Assembly (NCBI GenBank): GCA_963799065.1
Contig: CAWCVJ010000001.1
Span: 1,674,001-1,738,000, forward strand
Direction of reading: 5' to 3'
Origin: JAJPHW01 sp963799065
GTDB lineage: Bacteria; Acidobacteriota; Terriglobia; Terriglobales; Acidobacteriaceae
DNA: 64,000 nucleotides
Shown here: one piece after another, positions 17,032 to 25,586 of the stretch
Layout of the letters: every line of letters starts with the position of its first letter
Numbering within the stretch: position 1 is the stretch's first letter
Notes under the pieces: generated by a model
Database searches by the model: none
Seen by the model: the letters and a program-made list of their open reading frames with translations, nothing else
What the model was told of the DNA's origin: nothing
Translations under genes and position numbers: made by a program

Positions 17032-18144
17032 TTGCCGAAAACAAATTCCAACGCGCTCGGTCAACTGCTGATTGTCGGTTTCGATGGCACGGAAATGTCG
17101 CCACATCTGGCTTCCCTGCTCGACGACATCCAGCCCGGAGGCGTGATTCTCTTTGGACGGAACATCGTTTCCGCCGAGCAGACTCACGCTCTTCTAAAAG
17201 CCTGCCAGAAGCTCGTTGGAATTCCACTTTTCACCGCCGTCGACCTCGAAGGCGGTCGGGTGGATCGTTTCCGCGAAGTCTTCGGACGCGCTCCGTCCGC
17301 CGCAGATGTTTTCGCCACCGGCAACCGCGAGCTCTTCCATCACCACGGACGCCTGATCGGCCTCTGTTGTCGCGCCCTCGGCTTCAACACCGACTTCGCG
17401 CCCGTCGTCGATTTAGCGCTGCCAGCCTCCGGGAAAGTAATGAGCTCGCGTGCGGTCTCCGCCGATCCCAGGAAGGTCGTCGTCTACGCCCGCGAATTTT
17501 TGGCCGGTCTCGACCAGGCGGAAGTCATAGGATGCGCAAAGCATTTTCCTGGCCTAGGCGAAGCCGACCTCGACACGCATGCCGATCTTCCCAGTGTTCA
17601 CAAGCCGTGGAAGAATATTTGGGCGGATGACATTTATCCCTACCGCGCTCTTCGCCGCGCAACGCCGCTTGTACTCGTAGGACACGCCAACTATCCCGCT
17701 GTCACTAAAGACTCCTTACCCGCGTCGCTATCTCATCACTGGATCACGAAAGTCTTGCGCAAGAAGATCGGTTATCGTGGGTTGATCGTCTCCGACGACC
17801 TCGAAATGGGCGGCGTTGTCAAAGCCGCGCCTCCCGGCGAAGCTGCCGTCGAATTTATACGTGCCGGAGGCGACCTCGCCCTTGTCTGTCATCTCGAAGA
17901 GAATGTCCGCTCCGCGTTTGAGGGACTCATGCGTGAGTGCGAGAAAGATCGGCGATTCGCCCGACGCGCCTCCGACTCGTTAATTCGCATCGCAGCGTTC
18001 AAGAAGAAGTCCGCCGACTTAAAACGAAAATCGCCCACGCCCAAACCGGAAAAAGTCAGCCAACTCTCCCGGAAGCTCTGGGAATTTAGCGAACAGGTTC
18101 GCCTCTCAGACCAGAGGCGCACCCCTTTGGGGGTGAAGAAATAA
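17032..18144 (+). CDS. nagZ: Beta-N-acetylhexosaminidase, glycoside hydrolase family 3 (NagZ-like)
   Basis: Removes beta-linked N-acetylglucosamine from muropeptides in the cytoplasm during peptidoglycan recycling. The 370 residues hold the GH3 catalytic barrel: RVDRF, the general-acid loop CAKHFPGLGEADLDTHADLP (His near 171 and the DTH triad) and the nucleophile motif IVSDDLEMGG (Asp near 255). The start is TTG at 17032, 8 bases after the mutS stop, with no other start before the barrel. The Lys-rich C-terminus (after about 320) is not part of the domain. The stop overlaps the anmK ATG (TAATG), so translation is coupled and the recycling role is well supported by context. Confidence 0.92.
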   Translation: MPKTNSNALGQLLIVGFDGTEMSPHLASLLDDIQPGGVILFGRNIVSAEQTHALLKACQKLVGIPLFTAVDLEGGRVDRFREVFGRAPSAADVFATGNRELFHHHGRLIGLCCRALGFNTDFAPVVDLALPASGKVMSSRAVSADPRKVVVYAREFLAGLDQAEVIGCAKHFPGLGEADLDTHADLPSVHKPWKNIWADDIYPYRALRRATPLVLVGHANYPAVTKDSLPASLSHHWITKVLRKKIGYRGLIVSDDLEMGGVVKAAPPGEAAVEFIRAGGDLALVCHLEENVRSAFEGLMRECEKDRRFARRASDSLIRIAAFKKKSADLKRKSPTPKPEKVSQLSRKLWEFSEQVRLSDQRRTPLGVKK

Positions 18145-19289
18145 TGATCGTCGCCGGAATCATGAGCGGCACCTCAGCCGACGGCATCGACGTCGCACTG
18201 GCAGACATTCGCGGTCGAGGCGCCAGTCTAAGACTAAAATTTCTGGCCCATGAGGCATTCCGCTATTCCAAACGAGTGCGCGAAACCGTTCTCAATGCGA
18301 TGAACGCCCAATCTGCCAGCGTCGCCGATTTATCCCGGCTGCACGTTCTTCTCGCTGAACTCTATGCAGACGCCGTCATCGAAACGCTGGAGCGCCATAG
18401 CACCAAAGCCGCGCTAATCGGCTGCCACGGACAAACCATCTACCACCAGGGCGATCCCGCTTCGTTCCTCGGAAAGAAGATCGCCGTGACCACGCAACTC
18501 GGCGAGGGTGCCACGATCGCCGCACGAACTGGCTTGCCCGTGGTCTACGATTTCCGCCCCGCCGACATCGCGGCTGGAGGCAAAGGCGCGCCCCTCGTGC
18601 CGTTTCTTGATTATCTAGTCTATCGTCATCCCCGTTTCGGGCGAGTCGCACTTAACCTCGGCGGCATTGCGAATCTCACCGCCATCCCCGCCGCCGCCAC
18701 GCCGTCGCAGGTCACCGCCTTCGATATCGGCCCCGGGAACATGCTGATCGATGCGCTCACAGATCGCCTTTTCCGAAAAGCGTTCGATCGCAACGGACGG
18801 TTCGCTTCGTCAGGCAAGGTGCTCGATCCCGTGGTGAAAGCCGTTTTGCAGGATGAGTTCTTTCGCAAACAGCCCCCGAAGAGCGCAGGCCGCGAACAAT
18901 TCGGCACCGAGTTTGCCGACCGATTTCTTCACCTATGCGGTAAAGCAGAGGGGGAGGACGTGATTGCGACCGCAACCGCACTCACAGCCGTTGCGGTTGT
19001 CCTTGCTGTGAAGCGCTTCGTACTGAAAAAAGATGAAACCTACAAGGAACTGATTGCCTCGGGAGGAGGTACTCGCAATCGCACCTTAATGAACATGCTC
19101 CAGGCCGGGCTGACCGAATTCGATATTAAGCTCCGCCCCTCCGACGACTTCGGCCTACCCTCGCAAGCCAAAGAGGCTGCGGCTTTCGCTTTGCTTGCCT
19201 ACGAAACCTGGCACCGTCGCCCGTCCAATATTCCTTCAGCCACCGGCGCAAAACGCCCCGCAATTCTGGGAAAGATCTCTTATGTTTAG
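18144..19289 (+). CDS. anmK: Anhydro-N-acetylmuramic acid kinase
   Basis: Phosphorylates and opens 1,6-anhydroMurNAc to MurNAc 6-phosphate, the step after NagZ in cell-wall recycling. The protein is 381 residues, the family length. The ATP-binding loop GTSADGID is at residues 9-16, and the sugar-kinase/Hsp70-fold motifs follow: VVYDFRPADIAAGGKGAPLVP, LNLGGIANLT, FDIGPGNMLID and IASGGGTRN. The ATG overlaps the nagZ stop by one base. The gene's last 8 bases overlap the start of the downstream lipoprotein gene, which makes a tightly coupled three-gene unit. Confidence 0.97.
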   Translation: MIVAGIMSGTSADGIDVALADIRGRGASLRLKFLAHEAFRYSKRVRETVLNAMNAQSASVADLSRLHVLLAELYADAVIETLERHSTKAALIGCHGQTIYHQGDPASFLGKKIAVTTQLGEGATIAARTGLPVVYDFRPADIAAGGKGAPLVPFLDYLVYRHPRFGRVALNLGGIANLTAIPAAATPSQVTAFDIGPGNMLIDALTDRLFRKAFDRNGRFASSGKVLDPVVKAVLQDEFFRKQPPKSAGREQFGTEFADRFLHLCGKAEGEDVIATATALTAVAVVLAVKRFVLKKDETYKELIASGGGTRNRTLMNMLQAGLTEFDIKLRPSDDFGLPSQAKEAAAFALLAYETWHRRPSNIPSATGAKRPAILGKISYV

Positions 19290-20811
19290 CCGAAGCGCGC
19301 GATTTGCATTTCCCCTCACCGCACTGCTCGTCCTCGTCTCCTGTTCGCGTCCACCCGACCCGAACACGCTGGTCATGATGATCGAGAGCAGCCCCGCGAA
19401 TCTCGACCCCCGCGTTGGGCTTGATGCTCAATCCGAGCGCATCGACGAACTCATTTTCGACGCCTTACTCAAGCGCGACGAGCACCTCAAAGTCGCGCCC
19501 GGCCTCGCCGATAGCTGGCAAACGCCCGATCCGCTCACTTACATCTTCCATATTCACCCGGGCGTCAGGTTTCACGACGGTCGCGCACTGACTTCCCGCG
19601 ATGTGAAGTGGACTTTCGATTCTCTTCTGCAAGGCAAGATTCGGAGCACCAAAGGCGCGTCCTATCGCTTCGTCGATCACATCGACGCGCCCGACGCCAA
19701 CACCGTGGTCTTTCATTTGAAGGAGCCCGATGCCAGCCTGCTGTGGAATGTTTCGGAAGGCGCGATTGGCATTGTCCCCGATGGCAGCGGACCCGAAATC
19801 ACCCGTCAGCCCATCGGCTGCGGCCCATTTCGTTTCGTTAGCGCCGAACAAGATAAAGAAGTGATCCTCGCGCGCAATGACAATTATTGGGGAACGAAAA
19901 CACAACTACCCACCGTGCGTTTTCTCGTCGTTCCGGACGCGACTACGCGCGCGCTTGAACTCCGCAAGGGCAGCGCCGATGTCGCCATCAACGCTCTTAA
20001 CGCGGACATGGCTCTCAAGCTCGAACAGGACCCCCATCTCCAAACTCTCCGAGCGCCCGGAACCACGCTCGCCTATCTGGCCTTCAATACCAAGGATCCA
20101 ATCCTGCGCAATCCCAAAGTACGACAGGCCATTGCTTATTCGCTCGATCGGCAATCGATGATTCACTACCTCTTGCGCGACTCTGCGCAACCCGCGGCCA
20201 GTCTGCTTCCAAAACAGAGTTGGGCATACGACGGCAACGTTCCCAAATACGATTACAATCCTGAGCGCGCCCGCGAACTGCTCGACAGCGCCGGATTTCC
20301 GGCCGCGAATGGCGTCCGCTTCCACCTCATCATGAAGACGTCGACGGAAGAAGCGACGCGGCTGCTCGCCGCAGTCTTACAGCAGCAATTTCGCAACGTC
20401 GGGATCGCGCTCGACCTGCGTAGCTTCGAGTTTGCGACCTTTTTTTCGGACGTCAGCCGCGGCGCATTCCAGATGTACTCCCTGCGCTGGATCGGCGGGA
20501 ACGAGGATCCCGACATCTTCGAATACGTCTTCCACTCCTCGCGATTCCCGCCGCATGGCGCCAATCGCGGCTACTACGCCAACCCGCGCGTCGATCTCCT
20601 CATCGATCAAGCCCGCCAAAGCTCCGACGAATCGGCGCGCGCACAATCGTATGACGAATTGCAAACTGTCCTCGCGGATGAATTGCCCTACGTCACTCTC
20701 TGGTACTTCGACAACATTCTCATCGCCAATCGCCGTGTCGAAAACCTGACTCTGAATTCATCTGGCAACTACGATTTCCTAAAGACGGCGTCCCTCGCCG
20801 TTCAGAAATAG
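19282..20811 (+). CDS. Extracytoplasmic substrate-binding lipoprotein, peptide/opine type (SBP_bac_5)
   Basis: Solute-binding component of an ABC peptide-type importer, 509 residues. It begins with a lipoprotein signal peptide ending LVSC (Cys21 for lipid attachment). The body matches the family-5 binding fold: SSPANLDPRVGLDAQSERID near the N-terminus, HPGVRFHDGRALTSRDVKWTFDSLL and the central VRQAIAYSLDRQSMI. I chose the ATG at 19282, which overlaps the anmK stop by 8 bases; the frame extends upstream only through anmK sequence. Its place in the nagZ-anmK unit suggests a murein-peptide or muropeptide ligand (compare MppA), but permease and ATPase genes are absent here, so the ligand is inference. 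Confidence 0.88.
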   Translation: MFSRSARFAFPLTALLVLVSCSRPPDPNTLVMMIESSPANLDPRVGLDAQSERIDELIFDALLKRDEHLKVAPGLADSWQTPDPLTYIFHIHPGVRFHDGRALTSRDVKWTFDSLLQGKIRSTKGASYRFVDHIDAPDANTVVFHLKEPDASLLWNVSEGAIGIVPDGSGPEITRQPIGCGPFRFVSAEQDKEVILARNDNYWGTKTQLPTVRFLVVPDATTRALELRKGSADVAINALNADMALKLEQDPHLQTLRAPGTTLAYLAFNTKDPILRNPKVRQAIAYSLDRQSMIHYLLRDSAQPAASLLPKQSWAYDGNVPKYDYNPERARELLDSAGFPAANGVRFHLIMKTSTEEATRLLAAVLQQQFRNVGIALDLRSFEFATFFSDVSRGAFQMYSLRWIGGNEDPDIFEYVFHSSRFPPHGANRGYYANPRVDLLIDQARQSSDESARAQSYDELQTVLADELPYVTLWYFDNILIANRRVENLTLNSSGNYDFLKTASLAVQK

Positions 20812-20918
20812 CCTTCCGATGGGCGGTCGCACCGTAAATTGCAGTCGGAGACGCGTGAACGGTACACTCAAGATGGTGTTTCTACAGTTCGCGACCTTCG
20901 CTCCAACAAGGAAAACAC

Positions 20919-21977
20919 ATGCTGGTAGTCATGCAGGCGCACGCCACAGAAGAGCAGGTGCGCTCGGTTTGCAAGAAGATTGAGGCGCTGGGATACCGTC
21001 CGCACGCCATACCGGGCGCGGGCCGCACCGCCATTGGCGTCACCGGCAATCAGGGCGAGGCCGAGACGGGCACGCTCGAAGAACTGCCCGGAGTGCAGGA
21101 AGTCATTCGCGTCACCAAGCCCTACAAGCTGGTCAGCCGGGACGTGAAGCCGGAGAACACGGTCATCACGTTTCCCGGTTCGGACGCGACCATTGGCGGC
21201 AAGACTCTCGCCATTGTTGCCGGACCGTGCGCCATTGAGAATCGCGATCAGGCCTTCAAAGTTGCGGAGCGAGTGAGCCGCGCAGGAGCCCAGTTTTTCC
21301 GCGGCGGTGCGTACAAGCCTCGTACGTCACCTTATTCATTCCAAGGGCTTGGCGAGGAAGGCTTGCAGATCATGGCCGAGATTCGCGAGCAATTTGGATT
21401 GCGCATCATCACGGAGGCCATCGACAACGAGTCGCTCGATCTGGTCGATGAGTATGCCGACGTGATCCAAATCGGCGCAAGAAACATGCAGAACTTTTCT
21501 TTATTGCGCAAGGCCGGACGCTGCCGCAAGCCGGTGCTCTTGAAGCGTGGCATGTCGGCGACGCTGGAAGAATTTTTAATGGCTGCCGAATACGTGATGA
21601 GCGAGGGAAACTACAACGTCGTGCTGTGCGAGCGCGGTGTGCGCACGTTCGCCGATCACACTCGCAATACGCTCGATCTCAGCATCGTGCCCGCTGTCCA
21701 GCGGCTAAGCCATTTGCCGATCATGGTCGATCCCAGCCACGGTACGGGTAAGCGCAATAAAGTGACGCCGATGTCCAGAGCGGCGGTGGCGGTTGGAGCG
21801 GACGGCCTGCTGGTGGAAGTCCACCACGAGCCGGACAAGGCGTTGTCGGATGGCATGCAGTCGCTGTATCCCGACCAGTTCGATGAGTTGATGGCGCAGG
21901 TGCGGCAGATCGCGCCGGTAGTGGGGAGAACGGTGGCGGAGGCTGTGAGCGCACCGCCGGCGACGGTGAGTCGATAG
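20919..21977 (+). CDS. aroF: 3-deoxy-7-phosphoheptulonate (DAHP) synthase, type I-beta with N-terminal ferredoxin-like domain
   Basis: First enzyme of the shikimate pathway, condensing phosphoenolpyruvate with erythrose 4-phosphate. The 352 residues divide into a ferredoxin-like regulatory domain (1-70, LVVMQAHATEEQVRSV) and a barrel with IVAGPCAIE (metal ligand Cys104), FFRGGAYKPRTSPYSFQG, VLLKRGMSATLEEF and the metal-binding DPSHGTGKR. The fused regulatory domain is typical of feedback-inhibited forms such as that of Thermotoga. The shikimate kinase gene lies about 8 kb away in the same window. ATG at 20919 follows AAGGAAAACAC. The symbol aroF is used for the subfamily; aroG would be equally acceptable. 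Confidence 0.95.
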   Translation: MLVVMQAHATEEQVRSVCKKIEALGYRPHAIPGAGRTAIGVTGNQGEAETGTLEELPGVQEVIRVTKPYKLVSRDVKPENTVITFPGSDATIGGKTLAIVAGPCAIENRDQAFKVAERVSRAGAQFFRGGAYKPRTSPYSFQGLGEEGLQIMAEIREQFGLRIITEAIDNESLDLVDEYADVIQIGARNMQNFSLLRKAGRCRKPVLLKRGMSATLEEFLMAAEYVMSEGNYNVVLCERGVRTFADHTRNTLDLSIVPAVQRLSHLPIMVDPSHGTGKRNKVTPMSRAAVAVGADGLLVEVHHEPDKALSDGMQSLYPDQFDELMAQVRQIAPVVGRTVAEAVSAPPATVSR

Positions 21978-22006
21978 TCACATCGCGCTCTTTCGAAAGA
22001 AACGAA

Positions 22007-22786
22007 ATGAGGGCCGCATTCCAGCGCTATGTCGGAATCGACTACTCGGGCGCGGAGACTCCAGACAGCAGCCTGTCTGGCCTTCGCGTGTACGAGGCGC
22101 GACGAGGCATTCCAGCGACGGAAGTCGGGCCTCCGCCCAGCCCGCGGAGGTACTTCACGCGCCGCGAAATTGCGGAGTGGCTGGTCAAGGCTCTTTCAAC
22201 CGGAACTCCCACCATGGTCGGCATCGACCACGGATTTTCGTTTCCGCTGCAATACTTTCAGAAATACGATTTGCCGCTCGACTGGCCGTTATTTCTTGAC
22301 GATTTTCGTTTGCACTGGCCGACTGACGAAGCAATTTATGTCGACTTCGTGCGTGACGGTTCAAATGGAAATGGCGCGGCCCGCTCGGGAAGCACCCGCT
22401 GGCGTCGTTTTGCAGAAGTTCGGGCAAAGGCCAAGTCGGTGTTCCACTTCGACGTGCCCGGATCAGTCGCCAAGTCCACTCATGCCGGGCTTCCGTGGCT
22501 GCGATACATTCGACAGAAACTTGGGCACAAGGTTCACTTTTGGCCCTTCGACGGTTGGATTCCACCGTCGAACGTGTCGGTCATTGCGGAGGTTTACCCA
22601 TCGCTGCGCAGCCGAGAGTTTGCGAGCGCCGGGCGCACCCGCGACCAGCACGACGCATTTTCCGTCTGCGAATGGATGCAACAGGAGGATGCGCGAGGAA
22701 CGCTCACGCAATTGTTCGCGCCCGGCTTGTCGAAGCAAGAGCGAGAAACGGCAAGCATTGAGGGATGGATACTCGGCGTGATGTGA
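22007..22786 (+). CDS. Predicted RNase H-fold protein, DUF429-like (function unknown)
   Basis: A 259-residue protein that I do not recognise firmly. Visible features suggest an RNase H-like fold of the DUF429 kind: VGIDYSG at 9-15 (first strand with an acidic residue), MVGIDHGFSFP near 65-75, an AEVYPS strand and a C-terminal DQHDAFSVCEWM helix with two acidic residues. These would form a carboxylate cluster for metal binding. There is no signal peptide or membrane segment. It stands alone between the DAHP synthase and beta-propeller genes, 29 bases after the former, and may simply ride on that transcript. Confidence 0.6.
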   Translation: MRAAFQRYVGIDYSGAETPDSSLSGLRVYEARRGIPATEVGPPPSPRRYFTRREIAEWLVKALSTGTPTMVGIDHGFSFPLQYFQKYDLPLDWPLFLDDFRLHWPTDEAIYVDFVRDGSNGNGAARSGSTRWRRFAEVRAKAKSVFHFDVPGSVAKSTHAGLPWLRYIRQKLGHKVHFWPFDGWIPPSNVSVIAEVYPSLRSREFASAGRTRDQHDAFSVCEWMQQEDARGTLTQLFAPGLSKQERETASIEGWILGVM

Positions 22787-22846
22787 TCTGTCCTCAGACG
22801 AGCGACATTCTGTTAGCCTTTTACTTCCACGGACACCATACTCACT

Positions 22847-24007
22847 TTGAAAAAGCTGCTCTTTATCGCTGTGCTACTGCCTCTTCTGGCCGCTCTGGCC
22901 TGGTGGCATTTTCGTGAGCAGGCGATTAGCGATTATTCTCCGGCGTATCGCGAGTATGCGTATGTCTCGAATGGCAAGAGCAATACCGTGAGCGTGATCG
23001 ATCTGCGGACGTTCGAGCCGGTGAAGACGATCAAAGTGGGCGCGGAGCCGACCGGCATCGCGGCTAATAGCCAGAAGAACGAGATTTACGTCGTCAACGT
23101 GGGATCGAGCAACGTCAGCGTGATCGACGCCCAACGCAATGCTCTCGTGGCCACGATTGGAGTTCACGGCAAGCCATATTTCATTAGCGTTTCGTCCGAT
23201 GGCAAGCGCGGATATGTGGCCAACTCGGGTTCGGCGAATATTTCCGTAATCGATCTGGATGCGCGCGCTGTGATCGCGACCATTCGCGTGGGCGCATCGC
23301 CCGGAATGGCGGCGGTTTCGCCGGATGGAAAGATCGTCGTGGTGAGTAATCGCGGTGACGGAACAGTTTCGTTGGTCGATGCCGAGAAGCTGATTGTGAT
23401 GAGCACGATCCCGATTTGCAAAGATCCCGAAGACATTGCGATTTTGCCGGATAGCGGTAAGGCCTTTGTCGCTTGCAGCGGATCGAGCCAGGTGGCGGCG
23501 ATCGATTTGAAATCCGCGAAACTGCTGGCTCTGTTGGATGTGGGCAAGACTCCCGTACATTTGGCGCTGAAGCCAGACGGCGGCGAGTTGATCGTCAGCG
23601 ACTTCGATTCGGACAGTATCTCGATCATCGAAACCGGGACGAACGAAGTTAGCGGCAGCTATCTGATCGGGAATCATCCCGCGCGAGGGTTGGTGACGAG
23701 CGATAATGCGCGCGTATTCGTCAGCAATTTCGGGGCGAATACGGTTGGCGTTTATGACATCGATTTGGGCAAGATGATTGCGGTGCTCCCGGTGGGAAGC
23801 GGTCCCGATGGGTTGGCGTTGTCGCAGAGTCAGACATATCTGCTGGTGCTGGATTCGGCCTCCGGCGATGTCACGGTTATCCAAAAACGGGTGCCGCGCA
23901 AGAAGTTCGAGCCGGGGGAGTATTCCCTGCTCACCATGATTCCGGTCGGGGTTCAGCCGAATGGGATTGTGGTGAAGTCGTTTGTGAATAAGGCGGCCAC
24001 AAAGTAA
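22847..24007 (+). CDS. YVTN-family beta-propeller repeat protein, membrane-anchored or secreted
   Basis: Protein of 386 residues: a hydrophobic N-terminus (residues 4-20, LLFIAVLLPLLAALAWW), then about seven repeats of roughly 42 residues built on 'VSVIDLRTFEPVKTIKVGAEPTGIA'-type units (for example NVSVIDAQRNALVATIGVH and NISVIDLDARAVIATIRVG). This is the YVTN seven-bladed propeller, usually a periplasmic or surface binding scaffold; no enzyme motif is visible. The start is TTG at 22847 (Leu-Lys-Lys as Met-Lys-Lys), giving a normal positively charged signal peptide; no ATG is available before the first blade. It ends 165 bases before the NfeD gene. Confidence 0.85.
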   Translation: MKKLLFIAVLLPLLAALAWWHFREQAISDYSPAYREYAYVSNGKSNTVSVIDLRTFEPVKTIKVGAEPTGIAANSQKNEIYVVNVGSSNVSVIDAQRNALVATIGVHGKPYFISVSSDGKRGYVANSGSANISVIDLDARAVIATIRVGASPGMAAVSPDGKIVVVSNRGDGTVSLVDAEKLIVMSTIPICKDPEDIAILPDSGKAFVACSGSSQVAAIDLKSAKLLALLDVGKTPVHLALKPDGGELIVSDFDSDSISIIETGTNEVSGSYLIGNHPARGLVTSDNARVFVSNFGANTVGVYDIDLGKMIAVLPVGSGPDGLALSQSQTYLLVLDSASGDVTVIQKRVPRKKFEPGEYSLLTMIPVGVQPNGIVVKSFVNKAATK

Positions 24008-24017
24008 GCGGTCTTCG

Positions 24018-24123
24018 TTTCTCTGTGCAACCTCTGTGTGCCCCCTGTGTTCTCTGTGTTAGAGACCTTAAAACCTTCAACACGGAGAACACTGAGATTT
24101 CACAGAGGAAAGAGGCACAGAGG
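24018..24123. repeat. Imperfect inverted repeat rich in CTCTGTG units
   Basis: The spacer after the beta-propeller gene contains CTCTGTG-type units on the left (24018-24060) and their complement (CACAGAGG, GGCACAGAGG) on the right (24079-24123). The inner arms GTGTTCTCTGTGTT (24047-24060) and AACACGGAGAACAC (24079-24092) pair with one T/G mismatch, leaving an 18-base loop. The simple-sequence flavour suggests a dispersed extragenic repeat; it may also end transcription of the upstream gene. Confidence 0.55.
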
Positions 24124-24172
24124 CGCCTACTTAAAATTTCCCATCGCTGGGTATTTGCGCGACAATTAGCTG

Positions 24173-25474
24173 ATGAGATCGCGTTTTCGACTCTCGGTGC
24201 TTGCCGCATTGTTGATCTCCTTCTGCGCCTCTTCCGGCGCGCAAGTCCTGAAGATCGTGGTCAACGATACCATTCAGCCGATTACCGCCGAATACATTGG
24301 CCGCGCAATCGATGAGGCTGCGCGCAAGCATGACCCGGCCGTCCTGATCGAGTTGAATACTCCGGGCGGACTGCTCGATTCCACACGCGACATCATCGAG
24401 AAAATTCTGGCGTCGCCCGTGCCGGTGATCGTATACGTGGCGCCCGGCGGACGACGCGCCGCTTCCGCCGGATTCTTCATCCTCGAGAGCGCCGATGTGG
24501 CTGCGATGGCTCCGGGAACCAATACCGGCGCGGCGCATCCCGTGAATCCCGGCGGCGAGAAGATGGACGATGTGATGAAGGAGAAGATCGAGAACGATTC
24601 GGCGGCCTTGATGCGATCCGTCGTGTCGAAGCGCGGGCGCAATATCGATCTGGCCGAGATCGCGGTGCGGCAGTCGAAGTCGTTCACCGAACAGGAAGCG
24701 CTCACCGGAAAACTGATCGATTACGTTGCGACCAGCGAGGATGACCTCTTTAAGCAGATGGATGGCAAAAATGTCACGCGCTTCAACGGACAAAAGGTGA
24801 CGCTGCACTTATCCGCTCAGGCCGAACAGACCTATGGCATGACTCTGAAGGAAAAGATTTTGGCGTATATGATGGATCCCAATATCGCATTCATCCTTCT
24901 GGCCATTGGGGCGTTGTCGCTGTATGCGGAGTTCAATCATCCCGGAGCGGTGTTGCCGGGGACAGTCGGCGTTGTGTTCATCCTGCTGGCGGCCTTCGCT
25001 TTGAACTTGCTGCCGACACGATTTGCCGCAGTCGTCCTGATACTCGCGTCGTTCGCACTCTTTGCCTTGGAGGCAAAGTTTGCCGCACACGGAGTTTTAG
25101 GATTAGGTGGAATCGTCACACTTACTCTGGGCGGCCTGTTATTGGTGGACTCGCCGGTCCCCGAAATGAGGGTCCACCTCGGGACAGCATTGGCTGTAAG
25201 CCTTCCTCTGGGACTGATCACGATTTTTCTGATGAAGATCGCGCTCAAGGCTCGGGCAAACAAAGTTGTTACGGGAGCGCAGGGGTTGATCGGCGAAACT
25301 GGCATTGCGCGGACCGATCTTTCTCCGCAGGGAAAAGTCACACTTCATGGGGAGACTTGGGACGCCGTGGCAACCGCGAGCGTAGGCGTCGGTCAAGGGG
25401 TGCGCGTCCGAAGGATTGAAGGACTCACGTTGACGGTCGAACCAACCGCCGTCGGAGAGAAACATTCCAGCTGA
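24173..25474 (+). CDS. NfeD-family membrane serine protease (ClpP-class domain plus NfeD domain)
   Basis: Full-length NfeD (stomatin-operon partner protease) of 433 residues. Signal peptide 1-23, then a periplasmic ClpP-like Ser-Lys protease domain: LIELNTPGGLLDS, catalytic Ser98 in RRAASAGFF, and a candidate catalytic Lys (K136 or K138 in MKEKIENDS). Four or five membrane helices follow (about 235-360), then an OB-fold NfeD domain at the C-terminus (GLIGETGIARTDLSPQGKV...). In characterised pairs NfeD cleaves the C-terminus of its stomatin partner, and the SPFH gene does lie next, 112 bases on. This supports a membrane quality-control role. Confidence 0.94.
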   Translation: MRSRFRLSVLAALLISFCASSGAQVLKIVVNDTIQPITAEYIGRAIDEAARKHDPAVLIELNTPGGLLDSTRDIIEKILASPVPVIVYVAPGGRRAASAGFFILESADVAAMAPGTNTGAAHPVNPGGEKMDDVMKEKIENDSAALMRSVVSKRGRNIDLAEIAVRQSKSFTEQEALTGKLIDYVATSEDDLFKQMDGKNVTRFNGQKVTLHLSAQAEQTYGMTLKEKILAYMMDPNIAFILLAIGALSLYAEFNHPGAVLPGTVGVVFILLAAFALNLLPTRFAAVVLILASFALFALEAKFAAHGVLGLGGIVTLTLGGLLLVDSPVPEMRVHLGTALAVSLPLGLITIFLMKIALKARANKVVTGAQGLIGETGIARTDLSPQGKVTLHGETWDAVATASVGVGQGVRVRRIEGLTLTVEPTAVGEKHSS

Positions 25475-25586
25475 CTTCCGCCTTGAGATTGGCGATGCGC
25501 ACCTGCTTAGGCAATGAGAGTACGCTAGCTGAAGCGGCGCTTTGGGTTACAATCCGCGAAAGGTTCGTAAGATTATGGAGATGGAC

